From assembly GCF_003590875.1 (NCBI RefSeq), contig NZ_QYUN01000002.1, forward strand, positions 3,858,995-3,922,994: a stretch of 64,000 nucleotides of DNA, read 5' to 3'. The notes beneath the pieces are model-generated. The model was not told the origin of the DNA. It was given only the letters and a program-made list of their open reading frames with translations, and made no database searches. Position numbers and translations under genes: made by a program. This DNA is from Noviherbaspirillum cavernae. GTDB taxonomy: Bacteria > Pseudomonadota > Gammaproteobacteria > Burkholderiales > Burkholderiaceae_D. Below, one piece after another: positions 45,694-55,977 of this stretch. How positions within the stretch are numbered: the stretch's first letter is position 1; each line of letters begins with the position of its first letter.

Positions 45694-46005
45694 CTATGCA
45701 CCATCGTCGGCGCGCACGGAGCCGCTCGCGACCTTGCGCTCGCCGCTCAGGATGTCGAATCGGATCGTGCCGTTGTCTGCCGCGTCGTAACACACCCGCA
45801 CCGGCTCGCCGGGGCGCACCGGGCTCAGGAACTTCATGCTGCCGATGCGGCACGCCGAAAGATCGGCGCCGATGCGTTGACCGATGACATGCAGGGCTTC
45901 GTCGAGCAGTACCACGCCCGGCACGATCGGACTGCCGGGAAAGTGGCCGGCGAAGGCCGGATGATCGGACGCGATCGTCAATGGCGCGGTCTGGCGGTCC
46001 GTCAT
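45694..46005 (-). CDS. Hotdog 3-hydroxyacyl-ACP dehydratase-like protein (ApeI type)
   Basis: A 103-residue single hotdog domain with the FabZ-like active-site stretch HPAFAGHFPGSPIVPGVVLL near residues 15-34 and a helix containing the acidic residue D35. It would act in the dehydration step with the other dehydratase. It is shorter than FabZ (about 145 residues). It overlaps the AMP-ligase stop by four bases. Confidence 0.85.
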   Translation of the reverse strand: MTDRQTAPLTIASDHPAFAGHFPGSPIVPGVVLLDEALHVIGQRIGADLSACRIGSMKFLSPVRPGEPVRVCYDAADNGTIRFDILSGERKVASGSVRADDGA

Positions 46006-47345
46006 GCGGCGTGCCCGCCTTTGGCCAGCGCCAGCTCCTTCAAGGCCTCGCGCGGCAGCTTTCCGGTCGCATTGCGCGGCAACGCCTCCACGAATACCAG
46101 CGGACGCGGCAGGAACACCGAATCGACCCGCTCGCGCAAGGCCGCCAGCACCGCTGCCGCCGTCAATCCGGGTGCAACCACGAACGCGGTCAGGCGCGTC
46201 ACGCCGTCGGCCGCCACCTCGTCCGGCATGAAGAATGCGCCATCGCGCACGCCGGGAATCGCGTTCAACTGCAGGTTCAGATAGGCCAGCGAATTGCGCT
46301 TGCCGGCAATGTTGACCAGATCGGCGGTGCGGCCATGCAGCAGGAAGCGGTCGGCGGCCACCGATTCGATCACATCGTTCATCGGCACCGGTTTTTCCAC
46401 GTGCCCGCCCGACGCCCAGGTGACGCCATCCTGCTGCGTCAGGCAGACGTCGCGAAACAGCGTCCATTCCTGCGTCGCGGTCGAATTGCGCACGGCGATC
46501 TGGCCGGTTTCGGTGCTGCCGTAGATTTCCAGCAGCGGCGCGTGAAAGCGCGCTTCGAGTTCTTCCGCCAATGCGATCGACAGCGGCGCGGTGGCCGACA
46601 CCACCAGATCCGTCGGCGGCACATCGAGTCCGGCATGGATCACCGAGCGCATGTGCACCGGCGTCGACACCAGCGTGCGCGGACGCGGCGCCGACGCGAT
46701 CATGCTGCAGATGTCGGCGGGATAGAAGGATTGGCCCGTGACCATCGCATTGCCGCTTTGCATCACGACCAGCACGGTCGATTCGAAACCGTACATGTGC
46801 TGCGGCGGCACGGTGCCGATGATGGCGTGCTGCCGGCCGTCGTTCCAGCCGCACAGCTGCGCCTCGGCCTGCACATTGCGCACCAGCGCGCCCCAGCTCT
46901 TCCGGTGCGGAATCGGCGTGCCCGTCGAGCCCGAGGTAAACACATAGGCCGCCAGCTGCGTGTCGGCGATATGCGGCACCACGAATGGCTGAATGCCGGC
47001 GGCGTCGGCCAGCGCCGGAAACGGCATCTGCGGCAGCGCAATCGCGCAATCGGCATTGTCAGTGAGGCAGAATGCATCCGGCGCGAACTGCTGCAACTGC
47101 CGGATCATTTCCGACGTTTGCGTCGATGGCAGCAGGCTGACCTTGCCGCTCACCAGGGCGGCGGCCAGTCCGACCGTGAAGCGGTAGCGGTCGCCGCAGG
47201 CATTGAGCATGTGCGTGCCGGCCGGCAGCATGCGGCTCAATTGCGCGACATCGGACAGGAAGCGGGCCGCCGTGATCGGCGCGCCGTCGCGCCACGCGAT
47301 CACGCTGTCGGCGCGCTTGTGGGTAATCAGGGGAAACGTGGGCAT
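46002..47345 (-). CDS. AMP-dependent acyl-ACP/CoA ligase of the starter unit (XanA2/ApeH type)
   Basis: A 447-residue adenylate-forming enzyme. Core motifs are YVFTSGSTGTPIPHRK (A3), EIYGSTETGQIAV (A5) and the C-terminal NATGKLPREAL with the catalytic lysine (A10). It is shorter than usual ligases, as in aryl-polyene clusters. It probably activates hydroxybenzoate and loads it onto the ACP encoded two genes upstream, linking the chorismatase at 31.8 kb with the synthase. Specificity residues cannot be judged by eye. Confidence 0.88.
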   Translation of the reverse strand: MPTFPLITHKRADSVIAWRDGAPITAARFLSDVAQLSRMLPAGTHMLNACGDRYRFTVGLAAALVSGKVSLLPSTQTSEMIRQLQQFAPDAFCLTDNADCAIALPQMPFPALADAAGIQPFVVPHIADTQLAAYVFTSGSTGTPIPHRKSWGALVRNVQAEAQLCGWNDGRQHAIIGTVPPQHMYGFESTVLVVMQSGNAMVTGQSFYPADICSMIASAPRPRTLVSTPVHMRSVIHAGLDVPPTDLVVSATAPLSIALAEELEARFHAPLLEIYGSTETGQIAVRNSTATQEWTLFRDVCLTQQDGVTWASGGHVEKPVPMNDVIESVAADRFLLHGRTADLVNIAGKRNSLAYLNLQLNAIPGVRDGAFFMPDEVAADGVTRLTAFVVAPGLTAAAVLAALRERVDSVFLPRPLVFVEALPRNATGKLPREALKELALAKGGHAA

Positions 47346-47382
47346 GATGAAGGTCTTGCTTTGACTTGTCGTGCCGCCGCGC

Positions 47383-48018
47383 TCAACGCGCCGGCACATT
47401 CCAGAAGGCTTTCACGGCGTCGAGTATATGCGCATGTTCCATGTGCGGGTGCAGGCGGCGGCGCACGGCGTACTCGGCGACAAACATCAGGCCGATCAGG
47501 GGCGCGGTGCAGAAGTTGGAAAACGCCGACCAGGTGGCCAGCGGCGCGGTAAGAAAAATCACCGTGGAGCTGGCCGACATCAGGCCGAAGAACGCGGCCC
47601 AGGCCTTCGTCACCTGCCGCGTGTAGCGCTCGATCTCGGGTGGCAGCGCGCCATGCACCACTCTCGCGAAAACCGTGCAGAGCGGCTCCCGCCCCGCCGC
47701 CAGCGTGCGCGCGAACCACAGGCACAGCACAAGTTGCGTGCCGGCATGCTCAAGCCAGTAGATGCGGCTGTAGTGTTGCGTCAGCGTATTCCAGGCCATG
47801 TACAACGCGCCGCACGCAAGGCCGAACAACGCCAGCATCAGCGCGCGCCGGCGCGTGTGCCACGCCATCGAAAACCCCGCCAGCACAAATGGCGACAGCG
47901 CGACCAGCGTGCCGAGCGTTGCGGTGCGGGCGGTATTGGTGTAGTGCGCCAGGAAGGCGTAGCCCAGCGCCATGGCGATGACTGCCGCCCATCGCCCGAA
48001 CCGGACCAGGCGCGGCAT
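47383..48018 (-). CDS. Integral membrane protein, COG4648 type (ApeG-like)
   Basis: A 211-residue membrane protein with about six helices, resembling the COG4648 proteins found regularly between ACP and ligase genes of aryl-polyene clusters (pattern HAGTQLVLCLWFARTL and RYTRQVTKAWAAFFG). Its function is not established. Its start shares one base with the ACP stop, so the two are coupled; the ligase follows after 37 bases. Confidence 0.82.
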   Translation of the reverse strand: MPRLVRFGRWAAVIAMALGYAFLAHYTNTARTATLGTLVALSPFVLAGFSMAWHTRRRALMLALFGLACGALYMAWNTLTQHYSRIYWLEHAGTQLVLCLWFARTLAAGREPLCTVFARVVHGALPPEIERYTRQVTKAWAAFFGLMSASSTVIFLTAPLATWSAFSNFCTAPLIGLMFVAEYAVRRRLHPHMEHAHILDAVKAFWNVPAR

Positions 48019-48302
48019 CAGACCGATCGCCGGGCGCTGATGTATTCGGTCAGGCTGCGCAGCGAACTGAAAATGCGGTGGTTGTCGTCGCTGTCCGCGC
48101 GCAACTGCAAGCCGTAACGCTTGGAAACGACCAGCGCCACTTCCAGTATGTCGATCGAATCCAGCCCCAGCCCGTCGCCGTACAGCGGATCGGCCGGATC
48201 AATGTCGCCGGCTGCGACATCCAGGTTCAGGGATTGCACGATGAGTTCCGCGACTTCGCGTTGCAGCGCAACGTCAGGGGCCGCTGTGTTTTGAGTGTTC
48301 AT
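48018..48302 (-). CDS. Acyl carrier protein, aryl-polyene cluster
   Basis: A 94-residue acidic carrier protein. The phosphopantetheine site is the serine in GDGLGLDSIDILEVAL at about residues 43-58. It carries the growing chain and is the first gene of the minus-strand operon, so the promoter lies in the long upstream intergenic region. Only this one ACP is visible, while E. coli-type clusters have two. Confidence 0.92.
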   Translation of the reverse strand: MNTQNTAAPDVALQREVAELIVQSLNLDVAAGDIDPADPLYGDGLGLDSIDILEVALVVSKRYGLQLRADSDDNHRIFSSLRSLTEYISARRSV

Positions 48303-49216
48303 TTCGATCTGTTTGCAAGAGGAAGGCAGCTTTGATTGTTGCGCTAATTTCAGCGAAATCGCGCTTTATTGCTCCCAATAGTGCGTATGTTACCGTGCGG
48401 CTCCAGTCGCTTCAACCCTTTTCCCGAGCCGGCTGATCACTTGAATATTTCACCGTTGCGGCGAAGCTCGGCACGCCATGTCAATTCGGCAATCATCGGT
48501 GCGAAATGGAATCGCGAGCCGGATTCCAGCAAGACGGCCAACGGCGGGAGGTTTGCCTGAGGCTTAAAACGAGTTCGCCATGATTTTTTCATAAAAAAAG
48601 ACTATCTTCATTCAACATCTGCCAATGGCTGTCAAAAATTTCGCGTCATTTCAAGGCCGCGTGGCGGCGGATTGATGCCACGTCAATTCTGTGAAAGGCC
48701 GGAATTGCTGACCAGGGATATTCGGCGAATGTCTCTTTGGACAGATTTACCGTCCCGAGTTCTGATTCCTTGTGCGTGTAACAGGATTTTTTGCGCAAGG
48801 GATCGTCGTTATCACGGCGCGACCAAGGCATAACCAGGGCCAAGCGTGCGATTGCCTTGCATCCGTCCAAAGATGTAATTATTGTGAAAACTGGAATGAA
48901 TTGTTGCGATTTTTGATGTAAAAAACGCTAAAAACATCGAAATTATTTTCATTAAATCATTGTATTCTTCGCAGGCTGGAAATTTTGCGAATGCAATATT
49001 GCTGTTTGACAAGCGGTTTTTCTGATTGTTTCGGCAACTTCTGCGAATTCGCCATGATTTTCAGTAAGCGGCGTTCATTGTCAAAAGCGATGCATCGTTA
49101 ACACATTGCATCACCATGTGTTTCCTGACAATGAAGCCGTCAACGGCAAGGCAATGTTCCGCATCGCCTTGCCGAACAACAATCAATTTGTCTGGCTCTA
49201 CCTTTGGGGATAGTTA
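48303..49216. other. 914-base AT-rich intergenic region between the aryl-polyene operon and a porin
   Basis: No gene is supported here; short minus-strand frames at 48646-48870 and 48812-49012 lack family features and good starts. The sequence is clearly more AT-rich than its surroundings, with many A and T runs (48580-48610 and 48880-48960). It must hold divergent promoters for the ACP-first operon and the porin. A stem CGGCAAGGC/GCCTTGCCG at 49144-49174 lies just before the porin start and will be part of its leader. Confidence 0.6.
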
Positions 49217-50293
49217 ATGAAAAAATCAGTTCTCGCACTGGCCGTACTGGGTGCAATCTCGACCGGCGCATTCGCGCAAACGAACGTTAGCGTGTACGGT
49301 CTGCTGGATGTGGGCATCGTGCAGGAGCGCGGCGGCGCAGCCGGTTCCGTCACCAAGCTGACCAGCGGCGTTGGCGCCGGTTCGCGCCTCGGTTTCAAGG
49401 GCACGGAAGATCTGGGCGGCGGCTTGTCCGCGCTGTTCGTGCTGGAAAACGGTTACCAGGCTGACACTGGCGCCTTGGGCCAGGGCGGTCTGATGTTCGG
49501 TCGTCAAGCATTCGTGGGCCTGGGCAGCACCAACTTCGGTACCGTCACCCTGGGTCGTCAGTACACTCCGCAATACCTGACCGTTGCCTTCGTTGATCCG
49601 TTCGGCACCGGTTTCGCCGGCAATGCCAACAACATCCTGCCGCAAACCGGCAACGCCACCAGCCGCATGGACAACTCGGTCAAGTACGTGTCGCCGAACT
49701 TCAGCGGCTTCACCGGCGAAGTCGCCTACGGCTTCGGCGAAGTGGCAGGCTCCACTTCCACCGCGCGCCAATACGGCCTGGCTGTCGGCTACGCCAATGG
49801 TCCGCTGGCTGTTCGCCTCGGCTACCACAACCTCAACAATGGCACCGCCGCCGCTCCGGCTATCGGCACCGAGAACGCCAAGAACACGCTGTTGGGCGCA
49901 ACGTACGACTTCAAGGTTGCCAAGGCTCACCTCGCTTACGGCGTTGACAAGGGTCTGAACAGCTCCAAGTACCGCAATGCGGTGAACCCGTTCACCGGCC
50001 TGGCACAGTCCGGCTCGACCGACAGCACCGACGTGCTGGTTGGCGTGACCGTTCCGTTCGGCGCACACAAGGTTCTGGCTTCCTACATTCACAAGAATGA
50101 CAAGACTGCCAACAACATGGACGCGAATCAGTACGCACTGGGCTACATCTACTCCTTGTCCAAGCGCACCGAGCTGTACACCACGTACGCGAAGATCTCG
50201 AACAAGAACGGCGCAGGCTACACCGTTGGCGGCGCGATCGAGGCAGGTTCGGGCGACCAGGCATTCAACGCCGGCATCCGTCACGCATTCTGA
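49217..50293 (+). CDS. Gram-negative porin, Burkholderiales type
   Basis: A 358-residue trimeric-type porin. The signal peptide (KKSVLALAVLGAISTGAFA, cleaved before QTNVSVYG) is followed by SVYGLLDVGIV, SRLGFKGTEDLGGGLSALFVLENGY and the typical AFVGLGSTNFGTVTLGRQYTP, and the chain ends in RHAF with the C-terminal phenylalanine needed for outer-membrane insertion. It makes a general diffusion channel of the OmpC-like beta-proteobacterial class. A strong terminator follows. Confidence 0.95.
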   Translation: MKKSVLALAVLGAISTGAFAQTNVSVYGLLDVGIVQERGGAAGSVTKLTSGVGAGSRLGFKGTEDLGGGLSALFVLENGYQADTGALGQGGLMFGRQAFVGLGSTNFGTVTLGRQYTPQYLTVAFVDPFGTGFAGNANNILPQTGNATSRMDNSVKYVSPNFSGFTGEVAYGFGEVAGSTSTARQYGLAVGYANGPLAVRLGYHNLNNGTAAAPAIGTENAKNTLLGATYDFKVAKAHLAYGVDKGLNSSKYRNAVNPFTGLAQSGSTDSTDVLVGVTVPFGAHKVLASYIHKNDKTANNMDANQYALGYIYSLSKRTELYTTYAKISNKNGAGYTVGGAIEAGSGDQAFNAGIRHAF

Positions 50294-50322
50294 TCAGAGG
50301 CGTGTAACTGCTTTGCAGCAAG

Positions 50323-50350
50323 AAAAAAGGCACCTTCGGGTGCCTTTTTT
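50323..50350 (+). terminator. Rho-independent terminator of the porin gene
   Basis: AAAAAAGGCACC, TTCG loop, then GGTGCCTTTTTT, 30 bases after the stop. Confidence 0.95.
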
Positions 50351-50423
50351 CTGTGCTTCGCATGGCGCACCGCGCGGCAAATCAGGGACGGAAATGCTGA
50401 TCGCTGCGACAACGCCCAAAATG

Positions 50424-50452
50424 AAAAGCGCGGTCAGGTTGCCCTGCCGCGC
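50424..50452 (-). terminator. Terminator of pckG on the minus strand
   Basis: On the minus strand GCGCGG...CCGCGC with an internal AGG/CCT pair is followed by TTTTC, about 60 bases after the pckG stop. Confidence 0.75.
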
Positions 50453-50509
50453 TCCGTTTTATTGTCTCCTCCATCCCCCATTATTCACGGGAGACGAGCA
50501 TCGCCGGGT

Positions 50510-52366
50510 TCAAGCCGCCAGACGCTTTTCCAGCTGGGCCTTGGTCGATTCCAGCTCTTTCGGCAAGTGATATTTCAGCTTGTCGAACAGTTCCGCATGC
50601 AGCTTCAGTTCCGCTTCCCATGAAGCCTTGTCGATCGAGGTGATCCTGTCGAATTGCTGCTGCGTGAATTCGATGCCGTCCCACTTGAGGTCTTCGTAGC
50701 GCGGGGTGACGCCGAAGATGTTTTCCGTGCCGCCGGCATTGTTCTCGATGCGGTCCAGCATCCACTTCAGCACGCGCATGTTGTCGCCGAAGCCGGGCCA
50801 GACGAACTTGCCGTTCTCGTCGGTGCGGAACCAGTTCACGCAGTAGATCTTCGGCATCTCAGCTGGCGAGGCGGCAACCTTCTTGCCGATGTCGAGCCAG
50901 TGCTGGAAGTAGTCGCTCATGTTGTAGCCCATGAACGGCAGCATCGCGAACGGGTCGCGGCGCACCACGCCTTGCTGGCCGGCTGCTGCGGCGGTCGTTT
51001 CCGAACCCATGGTCGCTGCCATGTACACGCCTTCCACCCAGTTGCGCGCTTCGGTGACGAGCGGCACGGTGGTCGAGCGGCGGCCGCCGAAGATGAAGGC
51101 CGAGATCGGCACGCCGGCCGGATCGTCCCATGCCGGGTCGATGACCGGATTCTGCGTCGCGGCGACGGTGAAGCGGGCGTTCGGATGCGCTGCCTTGCGG
51201 CCGGTTTCCTTGGCGATTTCCGGCGTCCAGTCCTTGCCTTGCCAGTCGATCAGGTGCGCCGGCGCTTCCTTGGTCAGGCCTTCCCACCACACGTCGCCGT
51301 CGTCGGTCAGCGCGACGTTGGTGAAGATGGTGTTCGCGCCCAGCGAAGCCATGCAGTTGGAGTTGGTCACGGTGTTGGTACCCGGCGCCACGCCGAAGTA
51401 GCCGGCTTCCGGGTTGATCGCGTACAGGCGGCCATCGGCACCCGGCTTGATCCAGGCGATGTCGTCGCCGATGGTGGTGACTTTCCAGCCGTTGAATGCC
51501 TTCGGCGGAATCAGCATCGCGAAGTTGGTCTTGCCGCAGGCGGACGGGAAAGCGGCGGCGACGTAATGCTTCTTGCCCTCGGGCGATTCGACGCCGAGGA
51601 TCAGCATGTGTTCGGCCAGCCAGCCCTGGTCGCGGCCCATGGTGGACGCGATGCGCAGCGCGAAGCATTTCTTGCCGAGCAAGGCGTTGCCGCCGTAGCC
51701 GGAACCGAAGGACCAGATTTCGCGGGTTTCCGGGTAATGCACGATGTACTTGGTCGAGTTGCACGGCCACGCGACATCCTTCTGGCCCGCAGCCAGCGGT
51801 GCGCCGACGGTGTGCACGCAGGGCACGAATTCGCCGTCGGTGCCGAGCACGTCATACACGGCCTTGCCCATGCGGGTCATGATGCGCATGTTGACCGCGA
51901 CGTAAGGCGAGTCGGACAGTTCGACGCCGATGTGGGCGATCGGCGAACCGAGCGGGCCCATCGAGAACGGCACCACGTACATGGTGCGGCCCTTCATGCA
52001 GCCGTCGAACAGGCCGTTCAGGGTGACGCGCATTTCTGCCGGGGCGATCCAGTTGTTGGTCGGGCCGGCATCTTCCTGCTTCGCGGAGCAGATGAAGGTG
52101 CGGTCTTCGACGCGTGCCACGTCGGACGGATCGGAGCATGCGAGGTAGCTGTTCGGGCGCTTGGCGTCGTTCAGCCGCTTCATGGTGCCGGCGGCGACCA
52201 TTTCCGCGCACAAGCGGTCATATTCTTCCTGCGAGCCGTCGCACCAGTAGATGCTGTCGGGCTTGGTCAGGGTGGCGATTTCCGCGACCCAATTGATGAG
52301 TTTTTGTTGCTTGACGTACGATGGGGCGTTAACGGCGGTAATGCCACCCATGACTGGTTGATTCAC
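50510..52366 (-). CDS. pckG: Phosphoenolpyruvate carboxykinase, GTP-dependent
   Basis: A 618-residue enzyme, the normal length for the GTP family. The active-site P-loop with its reactive cysteine is [12 protein letters not shown] at about residues 276-287, and [27 protein letters not shown] and [14 protein letters not shown] match the family. It converts oxaloacetate to phosphoenolpyruvate in gluconeogenesis. The start is GTG at 52366 (VNQPVMGG) with GGAGG eight bases upstream; no suitable ATG exists upstream, and the next methionine is at residue 6. It is monocistronic and faces the porin terminator. Confidence 0.95.
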   Translation of the reverse strand: MNQPVMGGITAVNAPSYVKQQKLINWVAEIATLTKPDSIYWCDGSQEEYDRLCAEMVAAGTMKRLNDAKRPNSYLACSDPSDVARVEDRTFICSAKQEDAGPTNNWIAPAEMRVTLNGLFDGCMKGRTMYVVPFSMGPLGSPIAHIGVELSDSPYVAVNMRIMTRMGKAVYDVLGTDGEFVPCVHTVGAPLAAGQKDVAWPCNSTKYIVHYPETREIWSFGSGYGGNALLGKKCFALRIASTMGRDQGWLAEHMLILGVESPEGKKHYVAAAFPSACGKTNFAMLIPPKAFNGWKVTTIGDDIAWIKPGADGRLYAINPEAGYFGVAPGTNTVTNSNCMASLGANTIFTNVALTDDGDVWWEGLTKEAPAHLIDWQGKDWTPEIAKETGRKAAHPNARFTVAATQNPVIDPAWDDPAGVPISAFIFGGRRSTTVPLVTEARNWVEGVYMAATMGSETTAAAAGQQGVVRRDPFAMLPFMGYNMSDYFQHWLDIGKKVAASPAEMPKIYCVNWFRTDENGKFVWPGFGDNMRVLKWMLDRIENNAGGTENIFGVTPRYEDLKWDGIEFTQQQFDRITSIDKASWEAELKLHAELFDKLKYHLPKELESTKAQLEKRLAA

Positions 52367-52668
52367 GATAAAACCTCCAATGCCTAAATAAAAACCGGGT
52401 GTAGCGGCACGGCAGGATCGTCGTTTGGGATTTCCAAGGCTGGTTCGGATCGGGCGATAACGCACGATCTGCAGCGGAACGGCGGTCTGTCGGATAATGA
52501 GGCACGCAAGATTGGTGCCTCGGCCATCAGCACTTGGCCCCCGCAGGGATGGCGCGGAAGCCGGCTGGTAAAAAGCTACGGAACCCGTAATTTTACACCT
52601 GAGCACCACTTTCACCTAATGTTGCCTAGTTTTTAGGCAGCCTTGGTTATGTAAGGAACAATACTCCC
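52367..52668. other. Divergent intergenic region between pckG and a dehydrogenase gene
   Basis: About 300 bases without a gene. It holds the pckG ribosome site near its left end and promoters in both directions; I recognise no defined operator or riboswitch. Confidence 0.55.
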
Positions 52669-53658
52669 ATGAAGATTGCCATTCTTGACGACTATCAAGA
52701 CAGCGTGCGCCAGTTGGATTGCTTCAGCTTGCTCGAGGGACATGAGGTGAAGGTGTTTACCAGCAGCACGCGCGGCATCGGTCAACTTGCGATTCGGTTG
52801 GGCGGCTTCGATGCGCTGGTGCTGATCCGCGAGCGAACCGCCATTTCGCGGCAATTGCTGGATAAATTGCCGAACTTGAAGCTGATTTCGCAAACCGGCA
52901 AGGTGAGCGGTCACATCGACGTGGATGCTGCAACCGCGCGCGGCGTGGCAATTGCGGAAGGCGTCGGCGACCCGACCGCGCCCGCCGAATTGACTTGGGC
53001 GCTGATCATGGCGGCGTCGCGCCGGATACCGCAATATGCCGCCAACCTGCGCGAAAGTCTGTGGCAAGCCTCGTCCATGGCGCCGGAACGCAATCTGCTG
53101 GGCAGCGTCTTGAAAGGCAGAACACTTGGCATCTGGGGCTACGGCAAGATCGGCCGCCTGGTGGCCGGCTACGGCAAGGCGTTCGGAATGGATGTGCTGA
53201 TCTGGGGGCGCGATGCCAGTCGCGCGCAGGCAGTCCACGACGGTTACCGGGCGGCACACTCAAAAGACGACTTTTTCGCCGAATCCGATGTCATTTCCAT
53301 GCATCTTCGTCTGAACGATGAAGCGCGCGGCATCGTGGGCGTACCCGATCTGGTGCGGATGAAGCCGACCGCGCTGTTCGTCAACACCAGCCGCGCCGAA
53401 CTGGTGGCCGACGGCGCGCTGCTGACAGCCTTGCGCCAAGGCCGTCCCGGCCAGGCGGCGCTTGACGTGTTCGAGACCGAGCCCTTGCCGGTGGATTCGC
53501 CTTTGCTGCGCATGGAGAATGTGCTGGCGACGCCGCATCTGGGTTACGTGGAAAGGAACAGTTATGAATTGTATTTTCGCGCCGCCTTCCAGAATATCGT
53601 CGATTTTGCGAACGGCACGCCGAAAAACATCTTGAATTTGGCAGCTCTGCGCCTGTAA
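52669..53658 (+). CDS. D-2-hydroxyacid dehydrogenase family protein
   Basis: A 329-residue NAD-dependent dehydrogenase. The Rossmann glycine motif GIWGYGKIGRLVAGYG is at about residues 153-168, and the catalytic trio is visible as Arg in NTSRAELV, Glu in DVFETEPLP and His in TPHLGY near residue 288. The family reduces 2-oxo acids or oxidises D-2-hydroxy acids (phosphoglycerate, glyoxylate, others); the substrate is unknown. It is the last gene with undisturbed coding in this stretch; from about 53078 its sequence is repeated in mirror image at the window end. Confidence 0.9.
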   Translation: MKIAILDDYQDSVRQLDCFSLLEGHEVKVFTSSTRGIGQLAIRLGGFDALVLIRERTAISRQLLDKLPNLKLISQTGKVSGHIDVDAATARGVAIAEGVGDPTAPAELTWALIMAASRRIPQYAANLRESLWQASSMAPERNLLGSVLKGRTLGIWGYGKIGRLVAGYGKAFGMDVLIWGRDASRAQAVHDGYRAAHSKDDFFAESDVISMHLRLNDEARGIVGVPDLVRMKPTALFVNTSRAELVADGALLTALRQGRPGQAALDVFETEPLPVDSPLLRMENVLATPHLGYVERNSYELYFRAAFQNIVDFANGTPKNILNLAALRL

Positions 53659-53882
53659 CCCCGAATCGACGCATAAAACCTGAAACTCACAAGAGATATC
53701 CCATATTTTGTGGATTGACATTATTGCAATGCAGTCTATACAGTGCGCGGCGCGCCGGCACTAGGATTGTCGAATGATCATGTCCGATGAAGCCTGTTTC
53801 CCATGGACGCTTTTCCTTCAGGACTGTGCCCGGAATGCCGGCGGCTTTATCCACATACAAAATGAATACTCAAGGGAGTCTC

Positions 53883-55902
53883 ATGCAACAACAAAAACAG
53901 CATCTGGTGCGTCATGCCTTGATCGTGGCTGCAATCACGGCTCTGACCGCCTGTGGCGGAGGCGGTGGTTCGGCCGACAGCGGTACTCCGGCCACGAAAG
54001 CGCCGGTTGTCACGCTCGTGAGGGGCACTGCCGCATCCGGTGCGCCATTTGCAGGTGCCACAGTGACGCTAACCGATGTCAATGGCACGCAAAAGACGAC
54101 GACCGCCGGTGCTGATGGCGGCTACTCAATCGATGTCAAGGGCATGACGGCCCCCTTCGTCGTGACCGCAACCGGGACGACGGGCGGAATTACTGCAACT
54201 TATGTCGCGGTGCTGGCCGACACCGTCAGCGATGGCGAAACAAAGACGGTCAACGTCACGCCGTTGACAACAGCGATTGCCGCATTGCTTTCGGATGCCA
54301 ACAATCCGCTGGACATGACGGATCTCGCAAAGCTGAAGGCGAAAGCGACGCCCGCCGAAGTCAAGAAGGTGGTGGACGCGCTCAAGAGCGTGCTGGCGAA
54401 CGTCGTCACGGCAAGCGGTGCCGATGCCGCTACCTTCGATCCCGTCAAGAGCGCATTCAAGGCGGATAGAACCGGCCTTGACGCCGTGCTGGATACGATC
54501 AAGGTCGCGATCACAAGCGATGGCGTGGTGCTGGTGAATGCATTTGCGCCGATTGCCGAAAACCAGGCGGATCCGACTGCGGCACCGGCTCCATCGGTTG
54601 TTTTGACCAGAGGCAATGTCGCCACTCCGCCCGGCGCCCTCGTGGCGCCCACGATTGCGCCGTCGACGGTGGTGATCAACAGGTTGCAGGAGCAGCTGAA
54701 TGCATGCTTTGCGTTGGCGGCGGACAATCGCGTTACCAAAACCGGCCCCATCGTGACGGATCTGAAGGGGGCGTGCGAGGTTGTCGACGGCTTTGACCGG
54801 GCTCTTTACAAATACAACGGCTATACCTTGTTCCAATGGTATGGAGGGCTGCTGTCGGATCCGGCAATGGATGGTGCCATATTCGGCGCTCCGGAAATCC
54901 TCACGCTGGTGAAAACTGCGGCAGGTGCAGAGCAAGCCATCATCCGTCTGCCATACAAGCGTGCTGACGGCAGCACCGGCCATGTGATGGACATGGCGCA
55001 GAAGATCAGTCCGGCAACGGCAACAGACAGCGGCTGGAGAATCATCGGCAATCAGCTCGATTACGATGTCGCCGTGGAAGCGCGTTTCAGCCGCGGCAAC
55101 AATCCTGCCAACAATGGCAAGATCGCCTATCAGAGCGGATTGCGGCTGCAATTCAATGCCATAGGGCTGGCGTTCGATGTCCACCAGGTCAAGGTCACGG
55201 GACCGGGCCTGCCGGCAGCCGGTGTGGTGCTGGCCAGATCCTCATCGTGCGGTACCGCCAACTACTTTGCGGTGGCCAACAAGACCGGCGACCTCAGTGT
55301 CACAGCCACGTCAAATGTGTCCACATCATTTGCACTCAGCGGGGCATTTGCCGATGGCTCGTCATATACGTGGTCGTCCTCGAGTCCCAACTTCGCTTCG
55401 GCACCGGTGACGGATTTCTCCGCATTCAAACCGTTCGGACGTTACAAGTTCGAGGTGTATCGTTCGGCGAGCGACAAGAAAGCCGAGTTTTATACGCGCA
55501 GCATTGCCGCGCCGATCGCCGCAAGTTATGGACCCTCCCTGCATGGCCGGAGCTGGGTGACAGCGCCAAGGCATATCTTGATCCTGCCAATGCAAAGGCT
55601 GCGGTATTGGTGTCGGCCACCATCGACTGGAGCCGTGGCGCATTGGCACCGCATGTGGACAATGTGCTGATGACGGGCAGGTCGTCAGCCGCACTGATCA
55701 ATGTGACGACAAGCGCCTTCAAGCAATCCGCCACGTCGGCAACGATCAATGCAAACATCGTCGGCACGTCCACCGGCGCGTCATGCGCAAGTGCATTCGT
55801 GCCAGCGTTGAGCACAGCAGGAAATTATCGCGAAATAGCCTTGCGCGCCTCAACGCTTCCGGCATACGCCAGTACGCCAGTTGGTCGAGGACGAACAACT
55901 AA
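53883..55902 (+). CDS. Putative lipoprotein with carboxypeptidase regulatory-like domain (frame-disrupted)
   Basis: About 672 residues when two one-base losses are corrected. GGGAG lies five bases before ATG 53883. The signal ends in the lipobox LTACGGGGG. Residues 25-100 resemble a carboxypeptidase regulatory beta-sandwich (VRGTAASGAPFAGATVTLTD). The rest has no recognised family. The frame breaks near 55543 (a T is missing compared with the mirror copy) and again near 55847 (a G is missing); with both bases restored it continues to the TAA at 55902 as ...YASWSRTNN. The mirror copy is intact at those sites, so sequencing error is the likely cause rather than a real mutation. Confidence 0.7.
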
Positions 55903-55926
55903 GTCGAACGATTGACTGGTTACATG

Positions 55927-55960
55927 AAAAAGCCCCGCGGTTCCGACCGTGGGGCTTTTT
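55927..55960. terminator. Bidirectional terminator between the lipoprotein gene and cynS
   Basis: AAAAAGCCCCGCGGT and its near complement ACCGTGGGGCTTTTT around TCCG, with A-run and T-run on the two sides. Confidence 0.9.
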
Positions 55961-55977
55961 CTTTCGCCGGATCGCTT

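Noticed and set aside
48646..49012. Short minus-strand frames before the porin
   Set aside because: AT-rich, no conserved pattern and no credible start signal.
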